The notes under the pieces were generated by a model that saw only the letters and a program-made list of their open reading frames with translations, had not been told where the DNA came from and did no database searches. 64,000 bases of DNA from Paragyromitra xinjiangensis (Eukaryota; Ascomycota; Pezizomycetes; Pezizales; Discinaceae), in the NCBI GenBank assembly GCA_038503065.1, contig JBCAMK010000001.1, positions 1,550,001 through 1,614,000 on the forward strand. Direction: 5' to 3'. Position numbers and translations under genes: made by a program. This document shows, piece after piece, positions 22,943 through 34,551 of the stretch (its first letter is position 1; each line of letters begins with the position of its first letter).

Positions 22943-23131
22943 TCCGGTTCGTAGACGGAGGGCGAATAGGGTACAGGCAAGTGGCGCAACTGCTTAACAT
23001 CACAACGCCAGGGATAGCTGGGGCAAGGCAACATCTTTACTCTTTCCATGATTTAGATATCAGGAATTCAATCAATTCAATCCTTAGTTGTACCACTACT
23101 ACATGTATTTACCGTATCTCTGTGTGGAAAT

Positions 23132-23144
23132 GGGTTAGGGTTAT
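23132..23144. promoter_or_regulatory. Telobox-like motif upstream of ARC1-like gene
   Basis: GGGTTAGGGTTAT, two telomere-like units, lies about 260 bases before the ARC1 start codon. Confidence 0.35.
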
Positions 23145-23400
23145 CGAAGAACCCAAGCCCCGAGCCCTGAGATCACATGATAATGGTGGGGCAAAATTTC
23201 TTGGCGGGAAAGCATCTCGACACCCCGCAGCCTTTAACAAACGAGTCATCACAAAAAAACGTCGCCAATTCGCTCCCAACAAAGGATCATCTCCATCTCT
23301 GTCCATCAAGCTGAATCCTCCACTTCTCCTCCGTACAGCAGCTCGCGTACTTCCCCACCGAGTCCCCCTGCTCTCACAGCTTCATAGAAGATCAATCGCT

Positions 23401-24889
23401 ATGGCGGCATATACTCTCTCTGTTTCTCACCAAGACAAAGCTCTCCAGCTTCTAGTCTCCTCCTTCAAGAATCTTCTGACACCCTCCGTCACTATTTCGG
23501 AACCTACTCCATCACCTTCTGTTTCCCAGCTTGTCCTACAGAACGCGGACACTGTTGCTGGAACCAACACTATTGCATCACATCTCTCTACGCTCATCCC
23601 TGCATTTTCAGCGGACCGCTATACCCCGTTAGAGCAAGCTGAAATCAATCAATGGCTGACTCTCACTGCTCCATCTCCTATCACCGAGGAGATCGTAAGC
23701 ACTCTGAACAATGAGCTGAAGTTTAAGACTACGTTGCTAGGGGAGAAGGTCTCTATTGCGGATGTCGTCGTGTATGCTCGCGTCAAGGACACAGTTGCTG
23801 GGTGGAGTGACGAACAAAGGACTGGCGAGAACGGATATCGATATGTTGTCCGTTGGGTCGACTTTATCCAAAATTCGCCTGAGGTTGGACTCAATCTACC
23901 GGAGAGCGAGAAGGTCAAAATCGATACAAGCAATGTGTTAGTTTACCTGAAGCCCGAGGAGATCGTCAAGGAGAAGAAGAAAGCAGGGGAAGAGGGCGAG
24001 AAGAAAGTCAAGGGACGGGCTGGAGCTGCGGGCGCTGCCGAGAAAATTAAGGAGAAGGCGGCTGAGGTTAAGGAAGCTGTTAAGGAGGGTGCCTCAACAG
24101 CAGTTGCGGGAGAGGGTAGGCAGCAGAAGAAGAAGGAGAAGAAGGAGAAGGGGCCTCGCAGGGAGGCACCTCCAAAGGAAGGTTCGTATTCACATTTTAG
24201 CTCTTAGTCTCAGACAAAAACGGCTAATCCATTGCACAGAGCCTGTTCTCTCCCCTTGCCAGATTGACCTTCGTGTTGGTCACATTCTCCACTGTGCTCC
24301 CCACCCTAACGCTGACTCCCTCTACGTCTCGACCATCGCTATGGGTGACCCCGCTGACTCACCCCTCGTCACCCCTCACTCCACCCTCACCCTCCCTGAG
24401 TCTGTTCTTACCGCCAATAATCCCCTCCCCCCTGTCCGTACCGTCTGCTCAGGCCTCAATGGGTTGATCCCTCTCGAAGCCATGCAAAACCGCAAGGTTA
24501 TAGTGGTAGCGAATCTCAAGCCCGTAACTATGCGTGGTGTCAAATCTTCCGCTATGGTACTCGCTGCTTCTCCTCCAGGAGCAGACCACGGAAAAGTTGA
24601 GCTCGTCGCACCCCCAGAGGGTGCTACTGCTGGTGAAAGGGTATATTTCGAGGGCTATAAGGGAGAGCCCGAGGCAGTGCTAAACCCGAAGAAGAAGGTA
24701 TGGGAGAGCATTCAACCTGGTTTCAGTACAAGTGATGGGTTGGAGGTTGTATTTGATAGGGCAAAGGCTGGGTGGGAGGGAGACGCTGCGAAAGGGAAAG
24801 CGCCAGGTGAGGGAGCTATCGGAAAATTAGTTGTCGAGGGTAAAGGGACTTGCACAGTTGAGAGTTTGACTGGGGCTACGGTTAGGTAG
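23401..24889 (+). CDS. ARC1: ARC1-like tRNA-binding aminoacyl-tRNA synthetase cofactor
   Basis: Exons 23401..24181 and 24240..24889 give 476 aa. Residues about 1-175 form a GST-like N-terminal domain, which in yeast Arc1 binds methionyl- and glutamyl-tRNA synthetases. A Lys/Glu/Ala-rich basic linker follows (about 185-258). The C-terminal half is an EMAPII-type tRNA-binding OB fold (CQIDLRVGHILHCAPHPNADSLYVSTI at its start, SGLNGLIPLEAMQNRKVIVVANLKP, MRGVKSSAMVLAA). The protein would deliver tRNA to synthetases in the cytosol. The start at 23401 is in a good ATG context and matches the expected N-terminus; the open frame extends upstream only as leader. The single 58-nt intron (GTTCGT to ACAG) joins the linker to the OB fold. 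Confidence 0.88.
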
Positions 24890-26049
24890 GATGTTTGTGG
24901 GAAATAAAAGGAAATAAAGGGAATGTTTATGGGAGATAAAAGTACTTGCAAAAGAAACGATATCCTTTCTGGAAGTCTTGCTTTTAAGCTGTTACTATGG
25001 CATCGCCCTGTCTTAGCTATAGAAATTAGACTTAAGCTTTTTTATCAATCTGCGATTTGGCGTAGAATTTGGGTTTTCTGGAGAATTTAACAGTAGCGGT
25101 TCCGCCTGGAGGTCGTTTCGGGATACTTATTGGCATAACTTCAATGTATCCCTCGGACTATCGTTAATGGCTTTCAAAAATAATAGGGATTTATTGGTCA
25201 CAGTGGCTGAACCAAATACTGTCACACTGTTAGATTTTTGAGAGATTGCGATCATTGACCCCATACCCCCCGCGCTAGCGAGTAGACCCTGGCTCGAAAA
25301 TTAATTGGGAAGAGAAGGAACACACCTGATGCTATATCTATGATGCATCAAAAACAGTTTAGAACTCCTAAAATCATCTTACACTGGATCCAACACAGAA
25401 CCGTAAGCTATAAGCCTGATGCAATATATGATTTTGGGTTAAGGAATAGATAGATATTGCTATGGATTCTGCGGTTATTTGAAACTATGCAGATTCGGGA
25501 CGGGTTGCAACATTTCTAATTTAAGCTTTTATCCACTGGCCATTTCTCACGCTTTCTGGGTCTATTGATATGCTAGGGTTAGAGGATCTAATGGTTTTAT
25601 GGAGGTAGCCGGGGGTCTTCTAGTTGTTTGTACCATGGTCGGTATAATATCAAGTTTAGAAGTATAAGCTTTCATGAAAATACTGTCCTTATCAGCGTAT
25701 AAATATGGTGAGAGCTGTAGCTGTATGGGAACAGAGACATTTCATAGTTGGTTTTAGGCTATTGTGAGGGACGTATTGATTCGAGTGATATTTGGTGATA
25801 CTTCAAAGAAATTCGATTCAGGTGAGAAAATAGAGGCAATCTTCAGAAATCTGAAAGTAGATCATCCATTCGTACAGAAAAGTTACAAACAGCAGTAAGT
25901 CCGTCACATTTGAAAAAAATGAAAAAAATGATTCCCTTCCAAACTGCTACCCCTATCGGCTATAGCTCCTAAGGCGTACAATAATGACAAGATACACAGC
26001 TAAGAAACTCTCCACCTGCCGATATGCCCCGAAGTACTAACACCATTGG
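24890..26049. other. Intergenic region between convergent genes
   Basis: AT-rich DNA between the 3' ends of the ARC1-like and Myb-like genes, with no credible gene, repeat or RNA that I can support. Confidence 0.45.
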
Positions 26050-27088
26050 TTAAATGTCTTCTCCCTCATCTTCGTCAACACTCTTACGGGACCTCTTGCG
26101 CGCTTTCTGAGACCGAGGAGTGCTGGTGGTACCAGCGCGACGTTTCTGCGGAGTACGTTCAAGCTGCTTCTCAGGCTGTGGAGATGGTGAAGTACGTCTG
26201 GAGGAACCTGGACTGAAGGAGGAGGAAGAGCTTGTTGGTGATTTAGGGGTTCTGGGGTTGATGGAGGTGTGGGGTTTGGACTCTGGTTCGTCCTTGATTA
26301 TAATGATTTCTTCCGGAGCTTCGATTTCCGTTTCATTGGTTATTTTAGGAGCTGGTATTGGGTTTATAATCGAAGTTGAGATGGAGCCTGTGACTGTGAC
26401 CGAGGGGGTGGAGGGTGATAGCCAGAAGAGACCAAAAGCGGGCTTAGCTGTTTGTTGGTGGTATGTGGTATCATCTTTCTTTGTCGGGGCTTTCTCGTTA
26501 TCCGGCTTAGCTTCATCAATTTGTTTGTCCTCGGTTTTAATCATAGAACAGATGTTTCCCCGCTCCAGATCCTTTTCGGTTTCGTCCTTCGTATCTTCAG
26601 TTTCATCCAAATCCTTATCCTCAATGTCTGCGTTCTCATCAGTTTCCTCCTCTTCCTCCTCTTGCATCTTAACCACTAATCCAATTTTTTGCCCCGCCTT
26701 GACTTTCGCCTTCCGTTCCGTCCTCTTTTCTCTCGGAACCACCACCTCCTCCTCTTTTATAATATGTCTCGCTTCTTTTGGCTCTTTGTGTCCTTTCGGC
26801 GACTTCAACGGCGACTTCATCTTCGTTGGTGATGCCACAAAGGAAGATGCGATATCGTCTGAATTGATGGATTTCTTCAACCGGCTCCAGCGCATCCGGG
26901 CAGCAGCAGGATTAATGGAGAAGTCGGCTGCTACGCGGGTGAAGTCGATCTGGGTTTGAGAGGCTCATTTAGTGAGTAAATATACCTGACACGGAGGTTG
27001 AGGAGAAATATACAGTTTTATAGTCGCTTCTGAAAAGACAGGCAAATAGAAATTTGACATTCTCATCGAGAGGGGCCTTGGCGGGCAT
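26050..27088 (-). CDS. Myb-like DNA-binding small nuclear protein
   Basis: Complement of exons 27014..27088 and 26050..26949 gives 324 aa. The first 50 residues read MPAKAPLDENVKFLFAC, then SDYK-T-IDFTRVAADFSIN and PAAARMRWSRLKKSI, a Myb/SANT-like helix-turn-helix of the kind repeated in many small Pezizomycotina nuclear proteins. The remainder is disordered, with alternating acidic (EEEEEETDENADIEDKD) and basic/Ser-Pro blocks, ending in RKRSRKSVDEDEGEDI, a possible nuclear localisation signal. It is probably a chromatin or DNA-binding protein of unknown target. The 64-nt intron (GTATAT to CCCAG) falls inside the Myb domain. The downstream exon alone would start at an internal Met and lose the first helix. 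Confidence 0.8.
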
Positions 27089-28891
27089 TTCTGATGTTTG
27101 CTTTTATTTTTTTCTTTTAGGATTTGGTATTGGGGGATGTGGGATATAAAGATTAGAGGATGGAGTGGGGTAGAACGATAGCTGAAGGTGATTGTTAGAG
27201 GTTGTTCAGCTTCTCTAGAGAGTGTAAAGAAAGGAGAGGAGTGTAAGGAGAGAAGCAAGGGGGAAAGTGTAACTTTTAAGTGTTATACCGTGAACAAACT
27301 TGAACGTTTGAACGTGGCGTTAGTTCTAGTGATGTCAGAATCTTGAGGTTGTTAAATCAGGGAAGTTGCATATAAATCATATCGACAAACATGGGTGAAC
27401 GCGATTCCGCACAGACGCAGTTATCTGAATATGCTCGTGGGTTTCTTCCACCAAGGCTGTTCGAAGGGTACAAGGCCATGTTCTAGGTGGGGAAACGAAA
27501 CTAGGCGGACGGTGAACATGGGTTCATTATAGTACAATATTCTATGCAGCCTTAATACTCGTCGTCCTACACTTTCTGGAACTTTGTTGGTTTTTGTCGT
27601 TCTTCTGGAGCAACTGTAGCCATGGCCGCGGCTTACTGTGCACGAGCCCTTAAATGTTAACCAATGAGAGTGTGTGGCAGATCCAACCGCTCGGGCTGGT
27701 CTGTGCCAACCCTGGACAACCGAGGACCTTGCTATCAATGTTTTTTATCATTGATTCAGTAGGCTGGGGAATCTTGCACGATCTTCTCGAACTACAAGAT
27801 TGATTAAGAGAATAACCTGTAGAGTGCGTAGCTAAAACCACAAGCTATCTTCTAATTTATTTTCGAATTATCATTTTCTATTTAAGCCGAACGAGTGCAG
27901 AGGTTGAAGCCAATACATATACCCGAGTGATGATTTGTGAAATCCCATAATTAATCGTGAAAGACGGTAGAAACTTGCCGCGCCAGCTGCAGGTTCGAGC
28001 CGCGATATCCGAAAGTCTTATTCTACACCTCCCAACATCCAGTGCCCTCAAGCGTAACTTGTTGGATGTAAGCGGGGTAAGTCTCTGACGCTTAGAGAAG
28101 GGGTGAGTGTCTACTACGATCCTTTGCCCACCAACCGCTCGGTAGCTATACGATTGACTAATGACATCATTGTCTGCTGATTTTTCCCATAGCTAGCTGG
28201 CTTTATCATTACCACAGGTCATTCTCGGTGCTTCCAGGGGGTTCTTATCTGCCAAGTCTCGGTTTTCTTTTAGTGTTTCTGCGAGTGTTACTCTAGACGC
28301 GAACGGCCCTTCGTGTGATATATTGTTACTGTTAGGACTTAGGGAATAAACATGCTCATTAAAGGACGTCATTTTGCGGTTAGTGCACGTGGTCTAGTAG
28401 AGTTCTGGGGACCCCGTTTTCGGTCAATCATACATTACACATCTTTGTAAGCCCGGATATGTGAATCTGGCATAGCGTAGAACGCACATAGTTTATTGCA
28501 CACTTCACATAAGATCACTCGAATGCTACTGAAAGCCAACCAAAATACCTCAGCCGAGAAGTGTCAAAAGCTGAGGAATGCAAAAAAGTCAAAATCGCTG
28601 GATATGATTATATGAAAGACTTAAAGAGCGTTCTTCATTTATATCAAAATAACCAATACATGAGAAAAATTAAATGCTGTTTGCGTCCCGTTTAAACCCA
28701 ATACCTTGAGCCCCTTCGCTCCCTCCACTTTACTCCCTCCCCTCCCTTCGCCCCCTTCGTATACACCATCGCACCACAAATAGCGTCCCCCTTGTCATCA
28801 GATATGACCGCTACTCAAACACTGCCTATCATTGTCCAGAGAATTAGCTGTGATATTACCAGTGTTAAGAATCGAAGCAATCTTACCATGC
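27089..28891. other. Gene-free stretch
   Basis: No protein gene can be supported. A weak B-box-like GGTTCGAGCCG occurs at about 27992-28002, but its flanks do not fold as a T arm. Confidence 0.4.
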
Positions 28892-29293
28892 TTAGCATGC
28901 GACCTCAGCGTAGGTCACATCAACACGTCCCAAGGCCACACCTTGCCCGCCTGTCAATGTGTTCAAAGCAGCAAGTGAGAGGACCAATCCTGAGGCAGCA
29001 TGGTCGACAGCGGTAATTGTGATGGTTGTGGATCCGTAAGTGACGGAGTAGCATTTCCCACAGTTTGGAGAGTTCCAGCCGGCGATCGTCTCCACAGCTC
29101 CAACATTAGGGAAGCCGGGGACACTTCTGAGAGTTTGGTAACCTTTGGTGTAGAGGCCGTTTGCGCCATCACTGCAGGCCAAGTTCAAGGTAGACAAGTC
29201 TGCATTGTCGTAGGTTTCGTCATAGGCGGCAGTAACAGCGAGGGTGGAGGTAGCTGCGGCGACGAGAGAAAGGATGATGGCGGAGAATTGCAT
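28892..29293 (-). CDS. Cerato-platanin family secreted protein
   Basis: A single exon encodes 133 aa. The first 19-22 residues (MQFSAIILSLVAAATSTLA) are a signal peptide. The mature part carries the family blocks YDETYDN, CSDGANGL, GWNSPNCGKCYSVTYG and AVDHAASGLVLS, with four cysteines at 40, 78, 81 and 133 that form the two disulphides of the double-psi beta-barrel. Cerato-platanins are small secreted or cell-wall proteins that bind chitin oligomers and can act as elicitors on plants; some are called phytotoxic. Here the last cysteine is also the last residue, slightly shorter than usual. No intron is needed. Confidence 0.93.
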   Translation of the reverse strand: MQFSAIILSLVAAATSTLAVTAAYDETYDNADLSTLNLACSDGANGLYTKGYQTLRSVPGFPNVGAVETIAGWNSPNCGKCYSVTYGSTTITITAVDHAASGLVLSLAALNTLTGGQGVALGRVDVTYAEVAC

Positions 29294-29470
29294 TATGGAT
29301 TTAGGATGATAAGTAGTAGAATAGATATTATTGTAGGAGTAGTGAGAAGCGAGTGAATTGAAGCGAGTGAGGTGGAGCGAGTGGTTTAAGAGAGTATGAA
29401 GATAGAAGAAGCTCGTTGGGACTTGAGTGAGTGGAGAAGAAAGAGTGCCTTAGGAGGGGAGAGTTAGCAG

Positions 29471-29478
29471 TTTATATA
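29471..29478 (-). promoter_or_regulatory. TATA box of cerato-platanin gene
   Basis: TATATAAA on the minus strand, about 180 bases upstream of the start codon. A strong TATA fits a highly and variably expressed secreted-protein gene. Confidence 0.5.
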
Positions 29479-32176
29479 TCGTTCTCCTTCTCACAATTTT
29501 TACTATAGTTAGACCTAACTAGGGATCACGATAGCATGGCCTCACCATTCCACACTTCGCGATTTTGTATCACATGGTGCACCGTATGCTGTCTACTGCA
29601 CATATTCTCGCCGCAGTGGTCAGATTATGGGAGTTCTAGAAGACGATTATTGCCTGAAAGAAACAACGGCCGTTGAAAGGTGCCGGATCCGGAATTCGGG
29701 AACATCGTGACAAGCAGGGATCTCACTAGCCGTTACTTCTTTCCCCGTTGAATTTTCAAAACCGCAAAATAAGCTCGTAAGATTCCCCCAGCTTTCTAGG
29801 ATTATAGGATCTGTTCCCGAATTGGAGAGGATTCCGATCTCTAAAAAAAACTACTATAGTTGAACGGCTTTGCTTAGACATGTCCGTGTACTTTGAATTT
29901 CGCATTTTTTTCGATATCTCTCTCGGTCTTTCGGCTATCGTGGTATTACCGGTTTTTGGTGACTTTTTCCTGCCGTGGAATCTGCGATTCCTAGAGTGCG
30001 TGAGGCTAGGGTTGTTTGGCGTTCCATCCTACGAGGACAGTCCTTTGCCTCCAGACCCCGACATTTACCTTGGGTGCGTTTGAATACTCAGGTGTGCAAG
30101 GATATGCGGTCAGAATATCTAGATAGATCACGACTTTCGCTCAATATGGAGGCTGCCATTACTGTGTCTAGAGGTTAGCTGCGGAAGATCTGGCCCAAGT
30201 GGGTAAGGTTTGTGTAACAAAGATCTCGAGGCGTTCCTAAGAATAACTCCCTCGTCGATCACTGACGTCACTTTGTCCGTGCGCGCCCCCGTATAGATCC
30301 ATGAGAGTAACGTTTATAAAGTAATAGGGATTTTATCGGGGCCAGAAGCCCGAATGGCGAATAACTACTGCAAAGCATTCCCAGTATGCCAGGTGCCACG
30401 ATTGCATCCATAGCTTTCGGGTTAGGGATCTCTTCATATCGAGGTTATGTTAAACCTTGTCCTTCGGGTTATGTTTGGAAGCGTTATATTACATGAACCC
30501 TAAACTAATAGCTAGATTATTTTATACCCCTCGGTAAGCCGACATCTACTCGATTTGGAGTTCGCTTAAATTCTATACCTCGGATGAATACATCCGAACA
30601 ATCCATAGAGTCTATGTGTATAAGGGTCGTTAAACTTAGCTGCGTGCCGCCCCAGGAGTCATGAGGTTTACTCACCTGTCATGAGTTAATATTATGCGGA
30701 AAACCATCGTATCAACGGACAGCTATCCTAAGAGGATACTACTATTTTGAGCTATCACTGTCGATCTGGATGGGAAACTTAGGCGGTTTTTTGGAGTTGC
30801 TGGCTCCCCATTCCTTTTGGAGTAGGGTATGGCCGGTCCGCCGGATGTTTATACTCCCATCGCCACATTCTCGACTTTAGCTTACTTTTTCTACAAAACG
30901 TGAATTGTGGTATGCGGAATTGGGTTGTACGATGCGTATACCATATACATACTGACTGACCACTAGTTCGCAACGGATCTGATAGGAGTTGCACGCCACT
31001 TAAATTAGGTGTGGAGATAAGTGACTTTAAATCGGAGAAATTGTATTCATCTTAGTTTTAGTTTTTATAATTATGAATCTTGAGATAATTTCGGTGTTAA
31101 GCTTCGCAAACCATGGCCAACTCTGAGCGTCTCTATTATTTGCGATCGAGGAGCTAGAGGTATTGACTAGCTGCGGGATCTATGTATAACCATTGACGAC
31201 TCAGAGAAAGGGTACTGATACTTTTGTTTCGTTTGGGGTCGGCACTAGTATCACAAACCTCAACGCTTCAGCCTAGGGGCTTGCACAGGTGCGTAGAGAC
31301 GCCCCGTGTCGATCAGCATGACGGTTCTTACGGCTTCGTGAACTGAAGAACCTATTCATAATCAATAAGATATTTATAGGACTAATGGGACCGAAGTGAA
31401 TACGAAACAGTTTAGCTCGCTGGTAGATTCCGAGTCTTATGGCACGTCTCATTTTTGATTTGTCATGGTCTGTCACTCGACATAATTGAAGTCTGGCGGT
31501 TTTATTAGGTGTAGAAACCCGTGATACTCAATGAAAATCTTTGCGGTAGTTCGTACTCGGAGAAGCGTGGGGGACGCGAACGCGAAAGTCTACAGTTGTG
31601 ATTACTAGCGGATATTTTATCTAAGTTAGTTGTCACCCCTATTTCTGGGGGTTGTTACATCAAACTACCCCGTTCCAAGAGATGAATCTACTTGCCGAGT
31701 CTTCACAACCCGAGAAGGGGTATATGTTGAGGATTTGTTATAGGAAGGATCTGACCCGGTCATACTATCGTGATTGGGTAAGGGATTACGGCCGACCCAG
31801 GAGACATAATTGTTGAGAGTGACAACACTACCGTCTTCAGCTTCGTGAACGTAAGTATAACCGGATACGATACATACGCTCACGTTGCATAGGGGTAATT
31901 CGTATGGTTTTGTTATGGTTAAGCCCCGGAGTAATTGCCGGAAGGTAGAAGTAGCCGTGCTTAAGCATGGATATACTGCGGTGAAAAAAAAGCACAATTG
32001 AGTTCGTGACTGGTTGGCAGGAGTGCTCCAAGATTGGAATACTGGCAATGAGGTGCTTAGGGACTGGAACACTTAGTATGCATGATTAATGATTTGGCTG
32101 CGTGCGGGTAAGCGTTTTTAAGGAGAGTACAGACGGCGGTATTTCATGGTGAAGTTAATACAAGCTTGGGTATATA

Positions 32177-32406
32177 CCGCAGAAATTGACGAGAACCGGA
32201 ATGACGCTAAGACGTCTAAACAGAGTGTGGCTGGGAGATCTTACTGAGAATGGTTTGGCAGCATAGGTTTTTGCTACTCACTATACCAGTTGAGGAGATT
32301 TCTTTATTTTTTCGAGGATAAAAATATGTACTTATATGAGTGAGTCACACCGCCACTTCTTATTTCAACCTCTTAGCGCTATTCCGGTTCTCGTCAATTT
32401 CTGCGG
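32177..32406. mobile_element. 230-bp MITE with 35-bp inverted repeats and TA target site
   Basis: The left end, starting CCGCAGAAATTGACGAGAAC at 32177, and the right end at 32372-32406 are reverse complements at 33 of 35 positions. TA flanks both ends (32175-32176 and 32407-32408), the target duplication of Tc1/mariner/pogo-type elements. The interior (about 160 bases) has no coding potential, so it is non-autonomous and would need a transposase elsewhere. Confidence 0.8.
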
Positions 32407-33230
32407 TATTTATACATACCGTATCCTAGTTATTAAAAATAACCATTGATTTGGCCCTATCACAAAGTTTAGCTATGGCCTTGCGATCATGAATGAGTGA
32501 TGAAAATCTCAGTATAACGATCGCAAGGAGGTCCTCGACTCTCGTATTTTTTCCACTATCCCGCCTCTGCCGCCGAGTAAATAACCTACGTTAAGCTGAT
32601 ACCGGTCTGCTACTTTGGGCCGGTGGTAGTAGGCATAGAGCGAGTGTTCCCCTTATTTTCTGGGGCAACTGTGGGGACGTCAACTTTGGCCTGTCTTTTT
32701 TTTGCTATGGGTATGATCTAGTGTTCCATCCCAAGACGGAGCGAGGTGATACTAATCTGGAGAGTCCTGTTATCTAGTTGTAATTGGCTATTTGGGTTCA
32801 TGGAGGATTTGTATGAGTAGGTAACTGGTAGTTCTATTGTCTGATTGAAGCAAGGAAAGAAGAGTAGAGTACAAATATATAAGCAAATGACCCCGCAACT
32901 ATAGCTAGCACGCTCTCAGCCTCAACCACACTACATGTAATTCGCTACGCGCACGCAAGCGCTTTATGACGACAGCAGACAGAAGGTTAGTTTTGGAACT
33001 GGGGCAGAAACGAATTATCAGATTGTTTAATCGTGGGTACTGCTAAAGAGAAATTCGATGCTTAGATTAGTAAGGAACTTTGAAATTATTCAACCTTAAG
33101 TAGGTAAAACTTTCTCTGAGTTGAGGAAACTATTGAGAACGTACGGTGAGGTTCGGCCTTTTCTGGGGCTTTCGGGTTTGGTTCTCCAGATCATAAACCT
33201 TAGCAATCTTGGGCTGGGCTAAACTACATA

Positions 33231-33890
33231 CGGCGGCTCGTATCTACCAAATGATAAAATCAACTTTTCAGAGATGCCACCGCAACCAGCAACCCCACCA
33301 AATTTCAGCAAGTAACCAGTTAGCGGTGAATAACCAGCGGTACTAAATCAGAGATAAAGGAAAATAAATTTATTATCTTGCAGAATAAACTTGGCTGCTC
33401 ATAGAGCTCACTGGCAGAGAAAGTGAGGCATGTGGTCGCTTATCTACATTTATAGCTACCAAAACCTGATTTCTAAATCAACCTTTCGGCTGCAGCAACA
33501 GGCACACTTAAATCATAAACCGAGTACATTTCTTGAAAATTATTATAGGAACTGTATGCTTGTATAGGTGGTTGAATTTTTTTTGGCAGCTCCAGGCCTA
33601 GGGCTTTGGTTCTGGTGATTGCTATGAACTACTACCATGAAGAGTCGTTTGCATGGTGCTGTATTTAGCTAAGCGACCACATACCTCATTTTCTCTGCCA
33701 GTGAGCTCTGCAAGTAGCCAAATTTATTTTGCAAGATAGTAAATAAAATTTCTTTCATCTTCGATCAATTATTGTTGGTTATCCACTGCTAACTAGTGGC
33801 TTGTTGTAATTTGGTGGGTTGCTGGTTGTTGCCGCACACAGCTACAACTTCAGAAAGTTGATTTTATCACTTGGTAGATACGAGCCGCCG
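33231..33890. mobile_element. 660-bp foldback MITE with ~220-bp inverted arms and TA target site
   Basis: The left arm (33231 to about 33447) starts CGGCGGCTCGTATCTACCAA and the right arm (about 33666-33890) is its diverged reverse complement, ending TTGGTAGATACGAGCCGCCG. Internal landmarks such as AGAGCTCACTGGCAGAGAAA and TGTGGTCGCTTA recur in mirror order. TA flanks both ends (33229-33230, 33891-33892). The centre of about 220 bases has no gene. The very long arms and TA duplication suggest a non-autonomous Tc1/mariner-related foldback element. Confidence 0.82.
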
Positions 33891-34551
33891 TAGGTGCGTG
33901 TACCTAAACTCTTTGAGAAAACGCAAGCATAGCATTTCGCGTCTACATGTTGGCTTGGTAGGGACAGCGTAGGCTAGGAAGAATGTTGAAGTTTGTCCCA
34001 ACAGATGGAAAGGGGCTTAGTGACACCAAGGCCAACATTTGACAATATTATTGAGTTGTATACATGTATATCAAAGGTACTGGGATATGTAATTCGAATC
34101 CAAACAAACACAATCTGAAAGGAGGTATATGGTACAAGACTGGATTGGCAAATGTTTATTACCTGATAGGAGAAATTTGGATATTCACCCAGGAGTACGT
34201 GCCTACAACCCCACCGAGCCGCAGAAAGCTCCGCGGCTGTTTGCATCATATTAACGTATGCAGTTTGCCTTTTCGCTTCCCTTCAAGCCTAGGAGCGGGA
34301 AGCGGGAAGCGGCATTCGATCTAAAAATCAGGAAATGGTCTGTGGTTTGCCCCTTTCTATGTTTTCCTCCAAATGGAGTTCTTCCAGCCTCTTATATGGT
34401 GTGTCTAATGAAGTAGGTGATAAAATGAATGAAATCCCTAATTTGGACCCCGAAAGCCGAACTGAAACATAAACACGTGATTTTTATGACTATATGTAGT
34501 TCTGCTCGTCTTCTCGTACGCGTTGAACTTAACATCACTAACGATTGAGAG

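Larger units (their letters stand above)
20502..23400. other. Intergenic region with a tRNA-like unit and a hairpin
   Basis: No credible protein gene. The frames seen are short, and those near 21659-21970 and 22113-22625 on the minus strand have no recognisable domain. The stretch holds a tRNA-like Pol III unit at 21096-21197, a hairpin at 22871-22942 and a telobox-like motif at 23132. Confidence 0.45.
29294..34551. other. 5.3-kb gene-poor region with MITE-like elements
   Basis: No credible protein gene on either strand; the frames are short and have no domain. It contains the cerato-platanin promoter, a 230-bp element at 32177 and a 660-bp element at 33231, each bounded by TA, and a 10-bp inverted pair at 32479-32528. 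Near 34290 the units GCGGGAA are repeated. The last 150 bases precede the GNAT gene. Confidence 0.5.

Noticed and set aside
26120..26959. 279-aa plus-strand frame
   Set aside because: It is the antisense shadow of the Myb-like gene, which has a coherent Myb domain and valid intron.
27985..28010. GGTTCGAGCCG as a tRNA B box
   Set aside because: Two mismatches to the consensus and no T-arm pairing.
32479..32528. 10-bp inverted pair CCTTGCGATC/GATCGCAAGG as a further MITE
   Set aside because: Arms are short, there is no target duplication and the loop is only 30 bases; probably a chance hairpin.
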